64,000 bases of DNA from Cenococcum geophilum 1.58 (GCA_001692895.1 KV748188.1:2480001-2544000), one strand, 5' to 3'. Positions 33,101 through 44,743 are shown, counted from the stretch's first letter. The notes: generated by a model not told the origin, from the letters alone. A program made the numbers and translations.

Positions 33101-35240
33101 ATAGTTAAACTACGGGCCAAACAAGCTGTTAATAACGCCCTATACTACCGTAACGGACCTAATACAACCCCAGTATATAACCTCCCGCTTAACTCTAAAG
33201 TCCTTATATAGCGAGAAAGCGGCAATTAGACTAGACCTTACCGTCTACTAGCTATAGAAGACGAGACCTACTATATATAGCTCCCTAGCGGACCAACAAG
33301 CTTCAGAAGCACATCCGTAAAACCCTATTTTCGGCCTAAAAGCACCTATAACGTCAAGCTAGATAAACCAGAAGTACCCACCAAGCCAGATAAACCAAAA
33401 GCACCTACTAAATTAGATGAACTAGAAGCACCCGCCAAACCAAATAAACTAGAAGCACCCTTACCTACTAAAGAAGTCCCCTAGAAACCTACTAAGCCTG
33501 TAAAACCTACTATAAAGCGTAGCCGAGGGCGCCCCTAAAAGTACCCCGTAACTAAGAACCCCGTAATGGAGAATTACCTAACCTTTGTAGACACCTCCGT
33601 AGGTACATCCGCAAAACAATCTCCGCCTGCGGATATATTAGTTCTAGTACAGGAAACCCCCTTTATAGACTTACGACGCAAAGAGATCAACGGACTACTT
33701 AAGAAGGGCGTCTTTGCGGTTATAACGGAGAGAGACATTCCGCAAGGCGTCCGTATATTTAACTCGCGCTTTATTAACAAAATTAAGCACCCTGGTACTA
33801 ATAAAGCCTTTAAAAAGTTAAGGCTCGTCGTACAAGCTTATAACGACTAGGGAAAGGACCTCGTCCTTACGCAATCGCCTACAATTTAACAGGTCAGTTA
33901 ACAAATTATACTTGCGCTTACACCAGGTCTACAGAAAACCAAACCCATAGCTCTTTACTTACGGGACATCTCACAAGCCTACGTACAGTCTAATACCTAC
34001 CTAAGTAGGGATATCTTTATACGGCCACCGCTTAAGCTTAATCTATAACTAGGAACAATTTTATGGGTTATAAAACCACTTTATAGAGTACCAGAAGCTG
34101 GAAACCACTGGTTTAAGACGTACTACTAGCACCACGTTAGTAAACTTAAGATAGAGCAGTTGACCTATAACCCTTACCTCCTACATACCCTATTAAACGG
34201 CCTTGGCATCGTTGGACTCTAAACAGACAATACCCTCTTTTTAGCGGACCAAACTTTTGCGGATACGGAAGAGACCAAACTATAAGAGGCTAAGTTCCTA
34301 GCAAAGCCATGGGAGCAGTTAACTAAGTAAACTCCAATTAAGTTTAACGGAGGCTTAATTATACAAAAGGGTAACTTAATCTAGCTAACTTAAGAACGCC
34401 AAGCTTAAAACCTAAAGCCTATTACGGCAAAGTCTATGGACCTTACTAGTTCCCGCGAAGAGACCTATAAAACCGTAAATATAAAGGACCAATACGCTAC
34501 ACAGCGTGTAAGAGGTGCCTATATTGCCACAGTCTGTCAACCTAAATCTACCTATAACTTATCCTTTACGGCCCAGGCAGTAGATCCGCAAGAAGAAAAT
34601 ATTAAGCAGCTTAATAAGCGTATTTAATAGCAGATTGACAACGCAATAAGAGGACTTACTTTTATACCGCTAGACCTAAATTCTATTAGCGTAATAGTAT
34701 TTATGGACGCCTCCTTCGCCAATAATAGGGACCTATTATCGCAAATCGGCTTTATAATTATACTTACGGACTATAATCAAGACGCAAATATATTATATTA
34801 GTCTTCAATTAAATATAAGCGAGTAACCCGCAGTATACTAGCTTCTAAACTATATACACTAGCCCATAGCTTTAATATAGCAGCCGTAATCAAATTAACG
34901 ATCCAGAAGATCCTATAACTAGAGCAGCTACCCCTGGTTTTATATACTAATTTAAAGTCCCTCTATAACTGCCTAGTCAAACTAGGTACGACACAAAAGA
35001 AGAGGCTTATAGTTAACCTAATATGCCTATATCAGGCCTATAAACAACGCGAGATTACGGAGGTTAAATAGATCAGCAGTGGAGATAACCTAGCAAACGC
35101 TATAATAAAGGCAAAGCCGTGTTAAGCTCTCAAAACCCTAATTAACATAAATAAGCTCAACCTAAAGGTTATAGAATGGGTAGAGCGAGACTAACGGAGC
35201 ATTTATGGTTTAGTTACGGCCCGTTCGGAAGGCCGTATAG
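30150..35240 (+). pseudogene. Copia-2 gag-pol relic
   Basis: Plus-strand order: Gag with the zinc-knuckle stretch CFICGKEGC near 31537-31565 (usual CxxCxxxGHxxxxC); protease region near 31900-32300; integrase with CQKYGRS-like zinc-finger remnant and DLNFNHLVYIDIMYI (32565-32610) up to about 33330; reverse transcriptase from about 33560, including KKGVFAVITERDIPQGVRIF and YLRDISQAYVQS; and RNase H with VFMDASFANN near 34690-34720. This is the Copia order, with integrase before RT. In-frame TAG/TAA stops occur throughout, though open pieces of 87 and 94 codons remain (32948-33211 and 33566-33850). No functional product expected. Confidence 0.8.
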
Positions 35241-35444
35241 TGCATTTACGGCCCGTTAAAGGGCGTATAGTTCATTTTACGGACCGTAAGCAGGACTTAC
35301 GGCTAGCTTGGAGCACCGTTCGGAAGGCAACCCAAAAGGCACCTCGGGAGGGATTTCCTATGTATTTTCTTACGTCTTTTATAGTTCTATTAAGGCAATT
35401 ACGGAGGCTATACGCAAGTGGTTCCATTTTCCAAGTACCGCTAG

Positions 35445-35703
35445 TGTATAATTACAGCACCTACTGTACTAACCGCGTGCTTACGCGGTTCAATACACCA
35501 AGTACGCGTTTACGCGTTCGGTTCGCTTACGTGTCTAGTACACTCCTAAAACACTAGCTTAGGGGGGAGGTGCGTTAGTATATAGACCACGTAGCCCACC
35601 TTAATAGAATCGACAGTCACCACCGTCTAAATAAGCATACGATACTATACGTATTTCGTGCCCCTAGACACGACTTACTTATACCATTAAATTGGTACCG
35701 ACA
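35445..35703 (+). repeat. Copia-2 3' LTR
   Basis: 259-bp partner of 29343-29601. The copies differ mainly at C/T and G/A positions. It is followed by the duplication AAACT and the resumed Gypsy-1 frame. Confidence 0.92.
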
Positions 35704-35708
35704 AAACT

Positions 35709-38700
35709 AATTATAAGACACTAGCTGTAAAGGCTAACCCTACCTACTAATAGGATATCCGGGCCCGTAACCTAGCCTTTACTAAAAAAAAAAACGCCCG
35801 TTATAAAGCTAGAAAGAACTCTATACTAATAAAGATACTCTCCTAAAGCGCTATATTTAAAGAGGACTCTATATANNGAAGNNGGANAGATANTAANNTA
35901 NATAANNTNNAAATTNNNNANATNTAANNNNTATNGAAAAGAANNTATTAATAGGATATAAGGGATAACCTCTAAAAGATGTAATAGGAGCTAAAAAAAG
36001 TAATAATAATACTAGTACCCTAGAAGCCCCTAAGGTTATATACACCCCTATTATTATATAACCCCCCTATAGTAAATATCGCTATAATTAGCGCTATAGC
36101 GTTCCACTTTAATATATACTAGAAGGATAATAAGGTTTTTATAATAAGCCTATATAAGATTAACTAAATTATTAATAATAGGGAGAAAGAGCGAGCTAAG
36201 GAAACTGACAAGGAACTAGTTAAACGCCTTCTTTTTACTATCTATATAAATTATAAGAATATATTCTTAAAAGTGGCTTTAAATAAATTACCCTATTACC
36301 GGATATATAATTATAAGATTTAATTAAAAGCCAATAACTTACTAGGCTATAGCCCCCTCTACTAACAATTAATAGGTAAGCTAAAAGTAATTAAGTAGTA
36401 CTTAATTAATAACCTAGATAAAGGGTTTATTAAACTAAGTTAAGCCCCTTTTACTTTTCCTATTCTATTTATAAAAAAGCCTAGTAGAGGCCTTTATTTT
36501 TATATTAACTATTAAAAGCTAAACACTATTACTTAAGAAGATTAGTATTCTATTCCTTTAATTAACGAGACCCTTATACGTNTAAGCTAGGNAAAGATNT
36601 TTANTAAACTTAATATCCGCTAAGCTTTTTACTAAATTAGAATAAACCCTATATCTAAAGACTTAATAACGTTCCGTACCTATTATAGTTCCTATAAATA
36701 TAAAGTTTTTCCTTTTAGACTAACAAACGGTCTAGCTACGTACTGAAGGTATATAAATAATGTTCTTTTTAATTACTTTAATAAATTCTATACAGTATAC
36801 CTAGACGACATTCTTATATACTTAGACAATAAACTTAAGTATTAAGTTTATATTAAAAAGGTCCTAGAGAAACTACGGAACGTAGGCTTATAAGTTAATA
36901 TTAAGAAATATAAATTTAGGGTAAAACGTATAAAATACCTTGGGTTTATTATAACTATAGAAGGAATTAAGGTTAACCCTAAAAAGGTAAAGGCAATCTA
37001 TAACTAAAAGCCCCTTATATAGTAAAAGGGATCTAGTCCTTTCTTGGTTTTTATAACTTCTACTACTAGTTTATCTATAACTATGGAATTATGGTAAAAC
37101 CTCTTATACAACTAACTAGGAAGGACACGCCTTTTATCTTTAATAATAACTATATAAAAGCCTTTAAAGAGATAAAGAATTAATTTATCTTTTCCCAATT
37201 CTTCTTTATAATTATATATTATTCTAGTAAGTAAAACTTTAATGCTAATACCCTAACCTAAAGAGAATAAGATATAGGACCCTAGGATAAGCTAAAGAGC
37301 TAATATTAGACGCGCGCCCTTCTCTATCCCGAATAGCTTAATCTATAGATCCTTAAAAAGCTAGACTTCTAGCTAAACGAGCTAGCATTAATAAAGGAAA
37401 CCTTAAACAAACTAATAGGGCTAATTAACCGCCTTTTAACTATAAACCGCATGGCTAATGCCCTAAAGGCCCTTTATAATTAAACTATAAAAGAAAACCC
37501 CAATTTTAAAGCGGAGAAAGGGTTGCTCCTATACTAGGAGCGGCTTATAGTCCCTAATATTAATAATTTACGGACTAAACTAATCCGTAAAGCTTATTAC
37601 TAGGTTTTTACAGCACACCCTAGCAAGAACAAGACCCGTAAAATTATTAACTACTACTACTACTAGCTAAGAATGGTTATAGATATTAATTAATATATAT
37701 AAAACTGCGAAGACTATTAGAGAGCTATAACCCTACGGGATAAGACCCTAGGACTACTTAAGCCACTTCTAATACTAGAGCGCCCTTAGTAGTATATCTC
37801 TATAGACTTTTATAAACTATCTATAGACTGTAACGGATATAATATAGTTATAGTTATAGTTAACCGCTTTAGTAAACGCTTATTTTTAATTTCCTGTTAT
37901 AAGAACATTAATGCTAAAAAGGCGGCCCGGCTATATATCTATTATATCTACCAAATTTACGGACTACTAGATACTATTATATCTAATTATAGGCTATAGT
38001 TTATATCAGCCTTCTAGAATAAGTTTACCTAGATTTTAGGCATTAAGCTAAAGCTTTTTACGGCTTACTACCCCTAGATAAACGGTTAGACGGAGATTAT
38101 AAATTAGTACCTAGACTAGAGGCTTAGGCCCTTTATTAACTATTTTTAGGACAACTAGTTTAAACTACTACCCTTAATAAACTACGCCTAAGCAACCCTA
38201 CCCTATAACTCTATAGGTTTTGCCCCAATTTAGCTAGAAATAGAAATACTTACCCTATATAAGCTTTAACTAGAAAAGGCTAGAAGAACCCTAGACTATA
38301 TAAGAGAAGCTATCCTATATTAAGGCCTAATAGTACGCTAAACGCTTAGAGGAAGCTTAGATGGTAGCCTATAAGAACCTAGAAAAAGCCTAAAGGTTAA
38401 TAGAATAGTAGGCGAATAAATACTATTAAGAGCCCAACTTTACCCCTAGCGATATAGTCTAGGTTATACTAAGAAATTAAAAAACTAAACAACCTAGCTA
38501 GAAGCTAGATTACTAAATAGCAGGACTATATAAGGTTCTTAAGAAGATAGGCAACTTATATAAGATAAAACTCCTAGATTTAATTAGGGTTTACCCTATT
38601 TTCTCGCTAAATAAGCTATAGAAAGCTATAAACGACCTATTACCTAGATAAAAGAACAAGCCTCCTTTACTAATTTAAGTAAACGGTAATAATAAATAGG

Positions 38701-38930
38701 AAGTTAACAAAATACTGGCCTATAAGATAGTATGGAGAATGCTAAAATACTATATTTAATAGAAAGGCTATAATTTAGACCTAACCTAGTACCTTATATA
38801 AAACTTTATAAGCTACCCCTAAAAGCTTAAAAAGTTCTATAACTAATACCCTAACGCGCCTAGACCTATAAAGTACTTAGAAAAATAAATAGAATGCTAG
38901 TATAATAAAAATAATACGCTACTAGAAGAA
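35709..38930 (+). pseudogene. Gypsy-1 pol relic (RT, RNase H, integrase, chromodomain)
   Basis: The RT at about 36350-37010 has GFIKPSQAPFTFPILFIKKP-like sequence, FYQIRINP and an intact YLDD at 36798-36809, followed by KYLGFIITIEGIKV. Integrase lies at about 37600-38270, with the HxxxH/CxxC region first, then ISIDFYKL, IYGLLDTII and YYPQINGQTEIIN. A chromodomain-like tail (VNKILAYKIVQRML) lies near 38700-38870. The frame carries many TAG/TAA stops, and N clusters occur at 35876-35946 and 36582-36604. Confidence 0.8.
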
Positions 38931-39254
38931 TATAGAGACAAAAACGCCTTAAAGCCCTAATATAGCTATCTGCCAAATTCTGCCAAATTCTGCTACTACC
39001 GCAAAACTTTAGATATCTAGGAACTTTAGCCACCGGTTAAAGTTATCTAATTAGTTAAATCCTTACCGGGATTTTTTAGCGGCTTTTAGCTTATTGCTTT
39101 CTATATAACCTATAGTTACCTTTTATACTTAGTCCGGACGTACTCACGTCTCCTTTTCCTTATCTTATATTTTATAATCTTATATTTATAAGCCTAGTGC
39201 TATTTTATTCCTAACTAAGCCTAAGGGTAGGCTTTCTTTTAAAAAAGGGGGTAA

Positions 39255-39464
39255 TATAACGGCCCTATAGCATACTACCTGCCAAATTCTGCCAAATTCT
39301 GCCGACCTATAATTGGCTCGCCTATTACTAAAGCCTTAGCGGCTACCCCTATATATTTGTTTACTTCAGTCCTAGCAACTCCTTTTCCCTCTCTTTAGCT
39401 TAGTATCTTTATAATACAGCATTCTACAAGCTTTAGTTTAGAGGCATTTATATAAGCCGTAACA
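39255..39464 (+). repeat. Gypsy-1 3' LTR
   Basis: 210-bp partner of 27360-27569, starting TATAACGGCCCTATAG (TG changed to TA) and ending GCCGTAACA. It is followed by the duplication CTATT. Confidence 0.9.
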
Positions 39465-39469
39465 CTATT

Positions 39470-40131
39470 AGCGTTTGCGCATATATAAGCCCTACCTACT
39501 TTTAATTTTATATCTTAGACTAATAGTAGCGCAGCGCCTCTTAGGCTCTTTAATAGCGACTCCCTCTTTTATACTCCTTTCGCGGTAATAAACAAAACGG
39601 CTCTTTCCTTTATTTTTGCCGTTGGAGTAGCAATAGCTATTTAATATTTTAGTAGCCAACTTTAAAAGATTCCTCTTACTAAAGCGTGCGGGTATTTATA
39701 ATATTTAAAGCCTTTTTTCTATTCCATTTAGGCCATTCTAGGGAGCTACTACTTATAGCCGCCGATTAATGGGATCTATAAAAATTACTATGTTAGTACT
39801 ACTGCCTGCTACGTTTTATTAGGAGAGTGTCTTTTCTAAAGTAATAGCGCTTAGTTCCTTGCCGCTATAAGCTCCCTTATATTACTAAACAGCTTCTAGT
39901 TACCTTATATTTTATTATATTTTAACTAATAACTATATTTAATTATACGGATATCCTCGCCCTAAAATAGGCCGTATATTATAAGCCCATAAGCCGTTCT
40001 AAGTTACGGCTTATTAGCTCTAGCCGCTTTATAAATTATAATTAATTTACTACTTAACCTTAGCTATATAGGGCTATACTAGGTACTACTAAATTAATAG
40101 ATAAATATTACTCTAGAGTGCCCCTTAGCGA
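39470..40131. other. Unassigned RIP-degraded sequence
   Basis: Continuation of the host sequence of Gypsy-1. AT-rich, with no recognisable coding frame on either strand. It probably belongs to an older element of unknown type. Confidence 0.35.
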
Positions 40132-40133
40132 TA

Positions 40134-40413
40134 TCCCTTGGCCCGTCAGCGTCCAACGAGTAAGTGGTCCGTGCGCGAACAACAGTTTCGAAACAACGCG
40201 TGCACCTATCTCCACAATGCAAAATACAGTTCTGCAGGAAAGATAAGTGCTAGTAACTTCATATCGAGCGACTTAACTCCCAAAACCAGGCGCGTATATT
40301 AAATTACTACAAAACCAAGGCCCTACACCCCCTAGTACAGGCGTTAAATCCAGCACGATTGATTGGCTAGTTCTTATCGATAACCGTTGGACGCGAATTG
40401 ACGGGCCAAGGGA
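40134..40413. mobile_element. MITE of 280 bp, TA target site
   Basis: The inverted ends TCCCTTGGCCCGTCA and TGACGGGCCAAGGGA are flanked by TA on each side (40132-40133 and 40414-40415). The GTCCAACG blocks next to them also pair. The inside is of normal composition and not RIP-mutated, in a RIP-degraded surrounding. TA duplication suggests a mariner-type transposase acted in trans. A related piece lies near 19228-19310. Confidence 0.85.
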
Positions 40414-40415
40414 TA

Positions 40416-40600
40416 GTAATAAAGGATCTCTAACCGCTAGGGTGCAGCCTACGTTAAAGGGGGCGTTTATTAAATAAGTATTACGTAGTATCTTAGGTTT
40501 TAAAGACGCCGTTTTATCTACTAGTTTAGGGCTAAGGGGCTATTAGCTCCGCCTAACTGCTTAATAATAAAGCAGTAAAGGATTAATAATCCAGGCTCCT
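40416..40600. other. Short RIP-type spacer before Gypsy-3
   Basis: Continues the unassigned host sequence on the right of the MITE. No frame recognised. It ends at the Gypsy-3 LTR start. Confidence 0.35.
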
Positions 40601-40950
40601 TATTACGGGATACCCCTATAAAACCTTATATATATCTACCTATTTCTACCAACTTAGCAACTAAAGACTAGCCATAAGACGGCAATTTAATAGAAATCTA
40701 CGGCAATCTAACGGTAATTTACCGCATTATATTAAGTTTTATTAAGTTCTACTAGGACTACTACCTAAACCCTATTCTGCTCCGTATATATATTAACTAA
40801 GTAACTAAGTCTATAATATATACCCTTACCTTCCGTTTTCCTACCTTCTTTCCTTATATAATATCTTAATCTTATTATATAGTTTATATACATAGCTTAA
40901 TAATATCTACTTTGCTATATATTATTATTGCTTATACTTACTCTGTAATA
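40601..40950 (+). repeat. Gypsy-3 5' LTR
   Basis: Inverted copy of the Gypsy-2 LTRs at 41038-41408 and 49174-49544. It starts TATTACGGGATACCCC and ends TTACTCTGTAATA. The following leader (ATTACGTTAAACCTATAC) matches the complement of the sequence inside the Gypsy-2 5' LTR, so this is a true 5' LTR and not a solo copy. Confidence 0.8.
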
Positions 40951-41037
40951 ATATATTACGTTAAACCTATACCCTATACCGCTTAATTAGTATATAGAAT
41001 AACCTAAAAGCCCCTATATTTATAAAAGACCTATATA

Positions 41038-41408
41038 TATTATGGAGTAAGTATAAGCGACAATAATATATAGCAAAGTAGATATTATTAAGCTATGTAC
41101 ATAAACTGTATAATAAGATTAAGACGTTACGTAAAAAAAGAAGGTAGGAAAACGGGAAGAAAGAGTATATATTATTAACTTAGTTGCTTAGTTAATACAT
41201 ATATAGGGTAAAATAGGGTTTAGGTCGTGGTCCCAGTAGAACTTAATAAAATTTAGTAGAACTTAGCAGAATATAGCAGAATGCCATAGATTACCGTTAG
41301 ATTACTATTAGATTGCTGTTAAATTGCCATTTCGCGGTTAGTCTCTAATTACTAAGTTGGTAGAAATAGGTAGATGTATATAAGGTGTTATAAGGGTGTC
41401 CCATAATA
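41038..41408 (-). repeat. Gypsy-2 3' LTR
   Basis: 371 bp with inverted tips TATTATGG and CCATAATA (TGTTATGG/CCATAACA before RIP). It includes the 10-bp period GCAGAATTTAGTAGAACTTA-type tract at 41235-41284. Partner at 49174-49544. Confidence 0.88.
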
Positions 41409-41429
41409 GTACCCCCCCTTTAAACTTAA

Positions 41430-42911
41430 GCTTTTGCGAGATAGGGCTATAGTAGTTTTAGGTAGAGTATATAAAGGTCTTCTGCGGCTTATATAAGTCC
41501 TATAGAGTTAACGGGTACCTATAAGGGTTTAATAAAGCCTTTCCATTTTATAAGGTATATATACTAGCGTTTCCGTTTATTATACTTAATGTTATTAATT
41601 CTTTTAATAAAGTACTTATTCTTACTATTTACTTTAACTGGTAGGGGAGGGTCTTATATTTATTTAGGTAGGGCGTCTAATACGGGGGTAGTAGGGTTGT
41701 TAGGACGCCAAGGTCCTTAGGGCATGTAGTAACGTAATAACAGTAGCGGAATGCAATAGGTATCTGGTTCTTAATGAAGTAGAACTATAGAACTGAATTC
41801 TGCTGTTCTCTGATGCGGGGCGACTACGTTTTATAGGCGCCTCGCCTGCGCCTCGCCTGCGCTAAGCCGGTTACAACCAGTGCGTCTCTATGGCCTAATA
41901 ATAGTAAAGGACTAACGTATAGAATACGGGGTAGATTTTAACTATATTAGGAAGCTTTAGTTAGTAGGCGTAAGAGAAAACAACCTTCTCAATCTTATAA
42001 GGGCCAGCGTTCTTTTAATTAAGTTTCTTAACAGGTCGTTTTATGTTTAGGTTTCTTATATCTAGCTAAATAAAGTTACTAATTTAGTAAACTAGTACTG
42101 GGGTTTATTTCTTATTCGCTGCGGCTTTATAGACAGATTAGGCTTATATTATTTTATTAATAAGGAACCGTTATAGTTCCTCTATCTTCTTTATAAATTA
42201 ATTTACTTCTATAATTTATAAGGCGTGACGAGCGGGGCGAGGAATATTACTAAAAGGTTTAAAACCCATTTATAGGTATTAGCCGTAATTAGCTAAAACG
42301 GGGAGACCTTTATAGTTTCCAAGACGAAATTATTTATAGTAAACTCGGCGAATATAAGCCAGTTAATCTAGTTATCTTATAAATACGACGTATATATCTG
42401 GATATACTATTCCATTATAGCGTTTATATATTCCATTTAACCGTCCATTTCCGGGTAATATATAGTAGATAGTAGTGCTTTAATACGGAGTTAGGTAGTT
42501 AGTTTTTTCTAAAATATAGAGATAAACTAGCTACCTTTATTGGAGATAATTGTTTTAGGGAGTCTATGGGGTTTCTATACGTAATCTAGGAACAGTTAGG
42601 CGATAGTAGGCGATTAAGTGCCTTATCTTAGATAGTTGGTTTATAACTACTATAATGTTTATACAGCCTTTACTTATAGGGAGGTTAACAATAAAGTTAA
42701 TTAAGATATCCTTCTATCTTTGGTTTAGAATAGGTAGTAGCTTTAAGAGGCTGTTATATGTCTTATATAAAGCTTTAGCTTATTAGTAGATATAACAGCT
42801 AAAGATATACCTTCGTATTATATTATATATATTCGGCTAATAGTATTCTTATTAGAGCAGTTCTAGGGTTTTTCCTTAGCCTAGGTAGCCGGCTACTAGT
42901 AGATTATATAC
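41430..42911 (-). pseudogene. Gypsy-2 integrase and chromodomain-like relic
   Basis: Minus-strand frame, continuing from the integrase zinc-finger region at the Copia-3 insertion point. Readable pieces include the CYIYQQAK zinc-finger part and the LLPILNQRQKDILINFIVNL core near 42650-42760. The C-terminal stretch near 41540-41640 may be a chromodomain. A GC-rich repeat GGCGCCTCGCCTGCGCCTCG lies at 41837-41856. Many stops. Confidence 0.65.
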
Positions 42912-42916
42912 ATATT

Positions 42917-43081
42917 TGTTGGACTCACAAGGGGATATCACGTAGCTACGGTTCGTAGATAGTATGATGTTTGTTGATTGTATGTTCTTGATAGGAATGA
43001 GGAAAGGGGTGAGGAACCTAAGGTTCCTCACTACGCTAGGGCCACGTCGACACGTGACGACCGCTTGCCTCATTCCCGACA
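42917..43081 (-). repeat. Copia-3 3' LTR
   Basis: 165 bp, TGTTGGACTCACAAGGGGAT to CATTCCCGACA on the plus strand. Partner at 45128-45293. In element orientation a purine-rich AAAAGAAGAG stretch lies just upstream, at 43088-43099, as a candidate polypurine tract. Confidence 0.92.
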
Positions 43082-43215
43082 CTGCAACTCTTCTTTTGTG
43101 TTGCCATCTATATACCACTTGTAGATTGCCACTTATATAAAGATACAAGCTAAGGAGAAGAAGAAGATAAAGAAGGACGTTAGTTTAACGAGAATACAAG
43201 GGAGTCGCCAAGGCG

Positions 43216-44172
43216 CTAGTAGTAAGCGAGCCAATAGCGATTTTCCATCCCGGGGATAGAAAATCCTAATTGGTTGGCGAAAGTTAGGTCGGCAGAATAT
43301 GGCAGAATTTGGTAGGTAGCACGCCCTAGGAAACTGCGTCGTTGAAAATAGGGTTGCGGAGCTAGCGGAGCGTAACTGGATACGGCTAGCTCGAGTAAAT
43401 GGGAACAACAGTTTGACCAATAGGAATGCTCTTGAATTGCCTTTGTCATCGCATCTGCCGGGTTGTCTTGGCCATTAATCCATTGAATCCCAAAGAGTTC
43501 TTGATGCTCTACGAGGGGACCTCCACGAGAACCTCTGCGAGGACCTCCATGAGGACCTCCATGAGGACCTCCACGAGGACCTCCATGAGGACCTCTATGA
43601 GGACCTCCACAAGGACCTCCATGAGGACTCCTATGAGGACCTCCACAAGGACCTCCATGAGAACCTCTATAAGGACCTCTGCGAGGACCTCCACGAGGAC
43701 CTCTACGAGAATCTCCACGAGGATCTCCACGAGGACCTCTACGAGAATCTCCGCGAGGATCTCCACGAGGACCTCTACGAGAATCTCCACGAGGATCTCT
43801 ACGAGGACCTCTACGAGAATCTCCACGAGGATCTCCACCAGGACCTCCACGAGGACCTCTACAAGGACCTCCACGATTGCTTTGTGGTTGACATTGATCG
43901 TACCCTCTGCCGTATTCTAATTCCCCGCTGAACTTCTTCTCCTGATCTTGCTGTGGCAGGGTTTGGAGGTTATTAGATCTCAAAGCAAGGGGATCTTGCG
44001 CTTGCTTACGTTGCGGGGGTTGTTGCGGAGGTTGCTGCGGATGTTGCTGCGGATGTTGCTGCGGCTGCTGTGGTTGCTGCGGAGGTTCTTGCGGAGATTG
44101 CTGCGGAGGTTGTGGTTGCTGTGGAGGTTGCTTCGGAGCTTGTTGCGGAGCTTGATGCGGAGCTTGTTGCAC
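43216..44172 (-). CDS. Copia-3 Gag-RNase H tail fusion protein, 318 aa
   Basis: Open frame with no stop. It starts in a Gln/Pro-rich segment (residues 1-60, repeats of PQQ), passes through a Gag-like linker, then about 110 residues of Arg/Gly/Pro-rich repeats ([12 protein letters not shown], 12 residues), and ends with the RNase H tail [20 protein letters not shown] of a Copia polyprotein followed by about 70 residues. The basic RG-rich stretch could bind RNA. In the related Copia-1 these two parts are separated by protease, integrase and RT, so an internal deletion created the in-frame fusion, perhaps with later repeat expansion. The product could act as a Gag-like RNA-binding protein or be a side effect of the deletion. 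The start Met at 44172 is inside gag; translation in the element may begin at the gag start (44682), which is separated by stops. Confidence 0.6.
   Translation of the reverse strand: MQQAPHQAPQQAPKQPPQQPQPPQQSPQEPPQQPQQPQQHPQQHPQQPPQQPPQRKQAQDPLALRSNNLQTLPQQDQEKKFSGELEYGRGYDQCQPQSNRGGPCRGPRGGPGGDPRGDSRRGPRRDPRGDSRRGPRGDPRGDSRRGPRGDPRGDSRRGPRGGPRRGPYRGSHGGPCGGPHRSPHGGPCGGPHRGPHGGPRGGPHGGPHGGPRRGSRGGPLVEHQELFGIQWINGQDNPADAMTKAIQEHSYWSNCCSHLLELAVSSYAPLAPQPYFQRRSFLGRATYQILPYSADLTFANQLGFSIPGMENRYWLAYY
43515..43872 (-). repeat. GAGGACCTC-type minisatellite inside the fusion frame
   Basis: About 40 copies of a 9-bp core near GAGGACCTC, arranged partly in 36-bp higher units (two GACCTC, then GAATCTC, then GATCTC variants). 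It keeps frames open on both strands, giving spurious Val/Leu/Glu and Arg/Thr/Ser repeats in other frames. Confidence 0.85.
44010..44170 (-). repeat. TTGCTGCGGATG-type minisatellite (PQQ repeats)
   Basis: About 13 units of 12 bp near TTGCTGCGGATG, coding for Pro/Gln repeats on the minus strand at the start of the fusion frame. The same place in Copia-1 (about 14030-14100) shows a shorter, RIP-mutated relative. Confidence 0.75.
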
Positions 44173-44442
44173 AGGTTGAGATACGGCAGCCTGAGGAACT
44201 TGAGGTGTTTGATAGCCTAAGGTTGTCTGTAGTGTTGCTTGTGGCTGTCCGTTATTAGGATTCCCTCGAGAGTTAAACTTCTTTTGGTGCTNAATCTCTT
44301 GTGGAGTCCATTCGTGCTCTTCTTCTGCGTCAAGGACTTGCTGAATATTGTCTCTAATAGTACCCCCGTTTATAGGGACAAATACTCCTTTCTCCCGAAG
44401 GAAGTCTCGAAAATCTTAAATAATATAAATATTACTAAGTGC

Positions 44443-44682
44443 CTAGGTGTTGGCAGTCCATCCCATAAAATCCTCCCTAAAATATTCCCACAGCTGTGAA
44501 TCGGCGTAGTATCTACTTCGGTAAAATAGAATACGGTGTAGGAGAAAGCTGTTAACTTGTTTTGCGGTACAAGTTGTTGTATTAAGGGTAAATTCGTCCC
44601 AATTTTCGTCGATGAGTTTCGCGTACGTAGCTACCCCTAGTGGTAAGGAGTCTTTCCAGTTGTTTGATGTGACTGTGGCCAT
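44443..44682 (-). pseudogene. Copia-3 Gag N-terminal fragment
   Basis: 79-codon frame beginning MATVTSNNWKDSLPLGVATY, which looks like the start of a Copia Gag with a W-L-E-type helical pattern. It ends at a stop near 44443 after FMGWTANT, and the downstream gag frame resumes only after further stops near 44410. An N lies at 44292. Whether frameshifting or splicing joins it to the 318-residue frame is unknown. Confidence 0.55.
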
Positions 44683-44743
44683 ATTTTTGGCTTACGGCTA
44701 TATTGTCAGGTGTCGTAATAGAGATTATAGAGTTGTAGGAATT

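Larger units (their letters stand above)
29343..35703 (+). mobile_element. Copia-2 LTR retrotransposon nested in Gypsy-1
   Basis: LTRs of 259 bp at 29343-29601 and 35445-35703, with perfect duplication AAACT (29338-29342 and 35704-35708). Total 6,361 bp, plus orientation. RIP damage is moderate: many frames remain open for 60-100 codons and CpG is kept. The leader holds several direct repeats, listed separately. Confidence 0.92.
27360..39464 (+). mobile_element. Gypsy-1 chromovirus, RIP-degraded, split by Copia-2
   Basis: LTRs of 210 bp at both ends and a perfect 5-bp duplication CTATT (27355-27359 and 39465-39469). Plus-strand gag and protease are read to 29337 and pol resumes at 35709. Without Copia-2 and its duplication the element is about 5.7 kb, a normal Gypsy size. 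A purine tract AAAAAAGGGGG (39242-39251) lies just before the 3' LTR as a polypurine tract. Chromodomain-like C terminus near 38700-38870. Confidence 0.9.

Noticed and set aside
43509..43874. 121-codon minus-strand frame of Val/Leu/Glu repeats and a 164-codon plus-strand frame of Arg/Thr/Ser repeats
   Set aside because: Both are other readings of the GAGGACCTC minisatellite, which lacks stops. The frame with Gag and RNase H landmarks is the real one.
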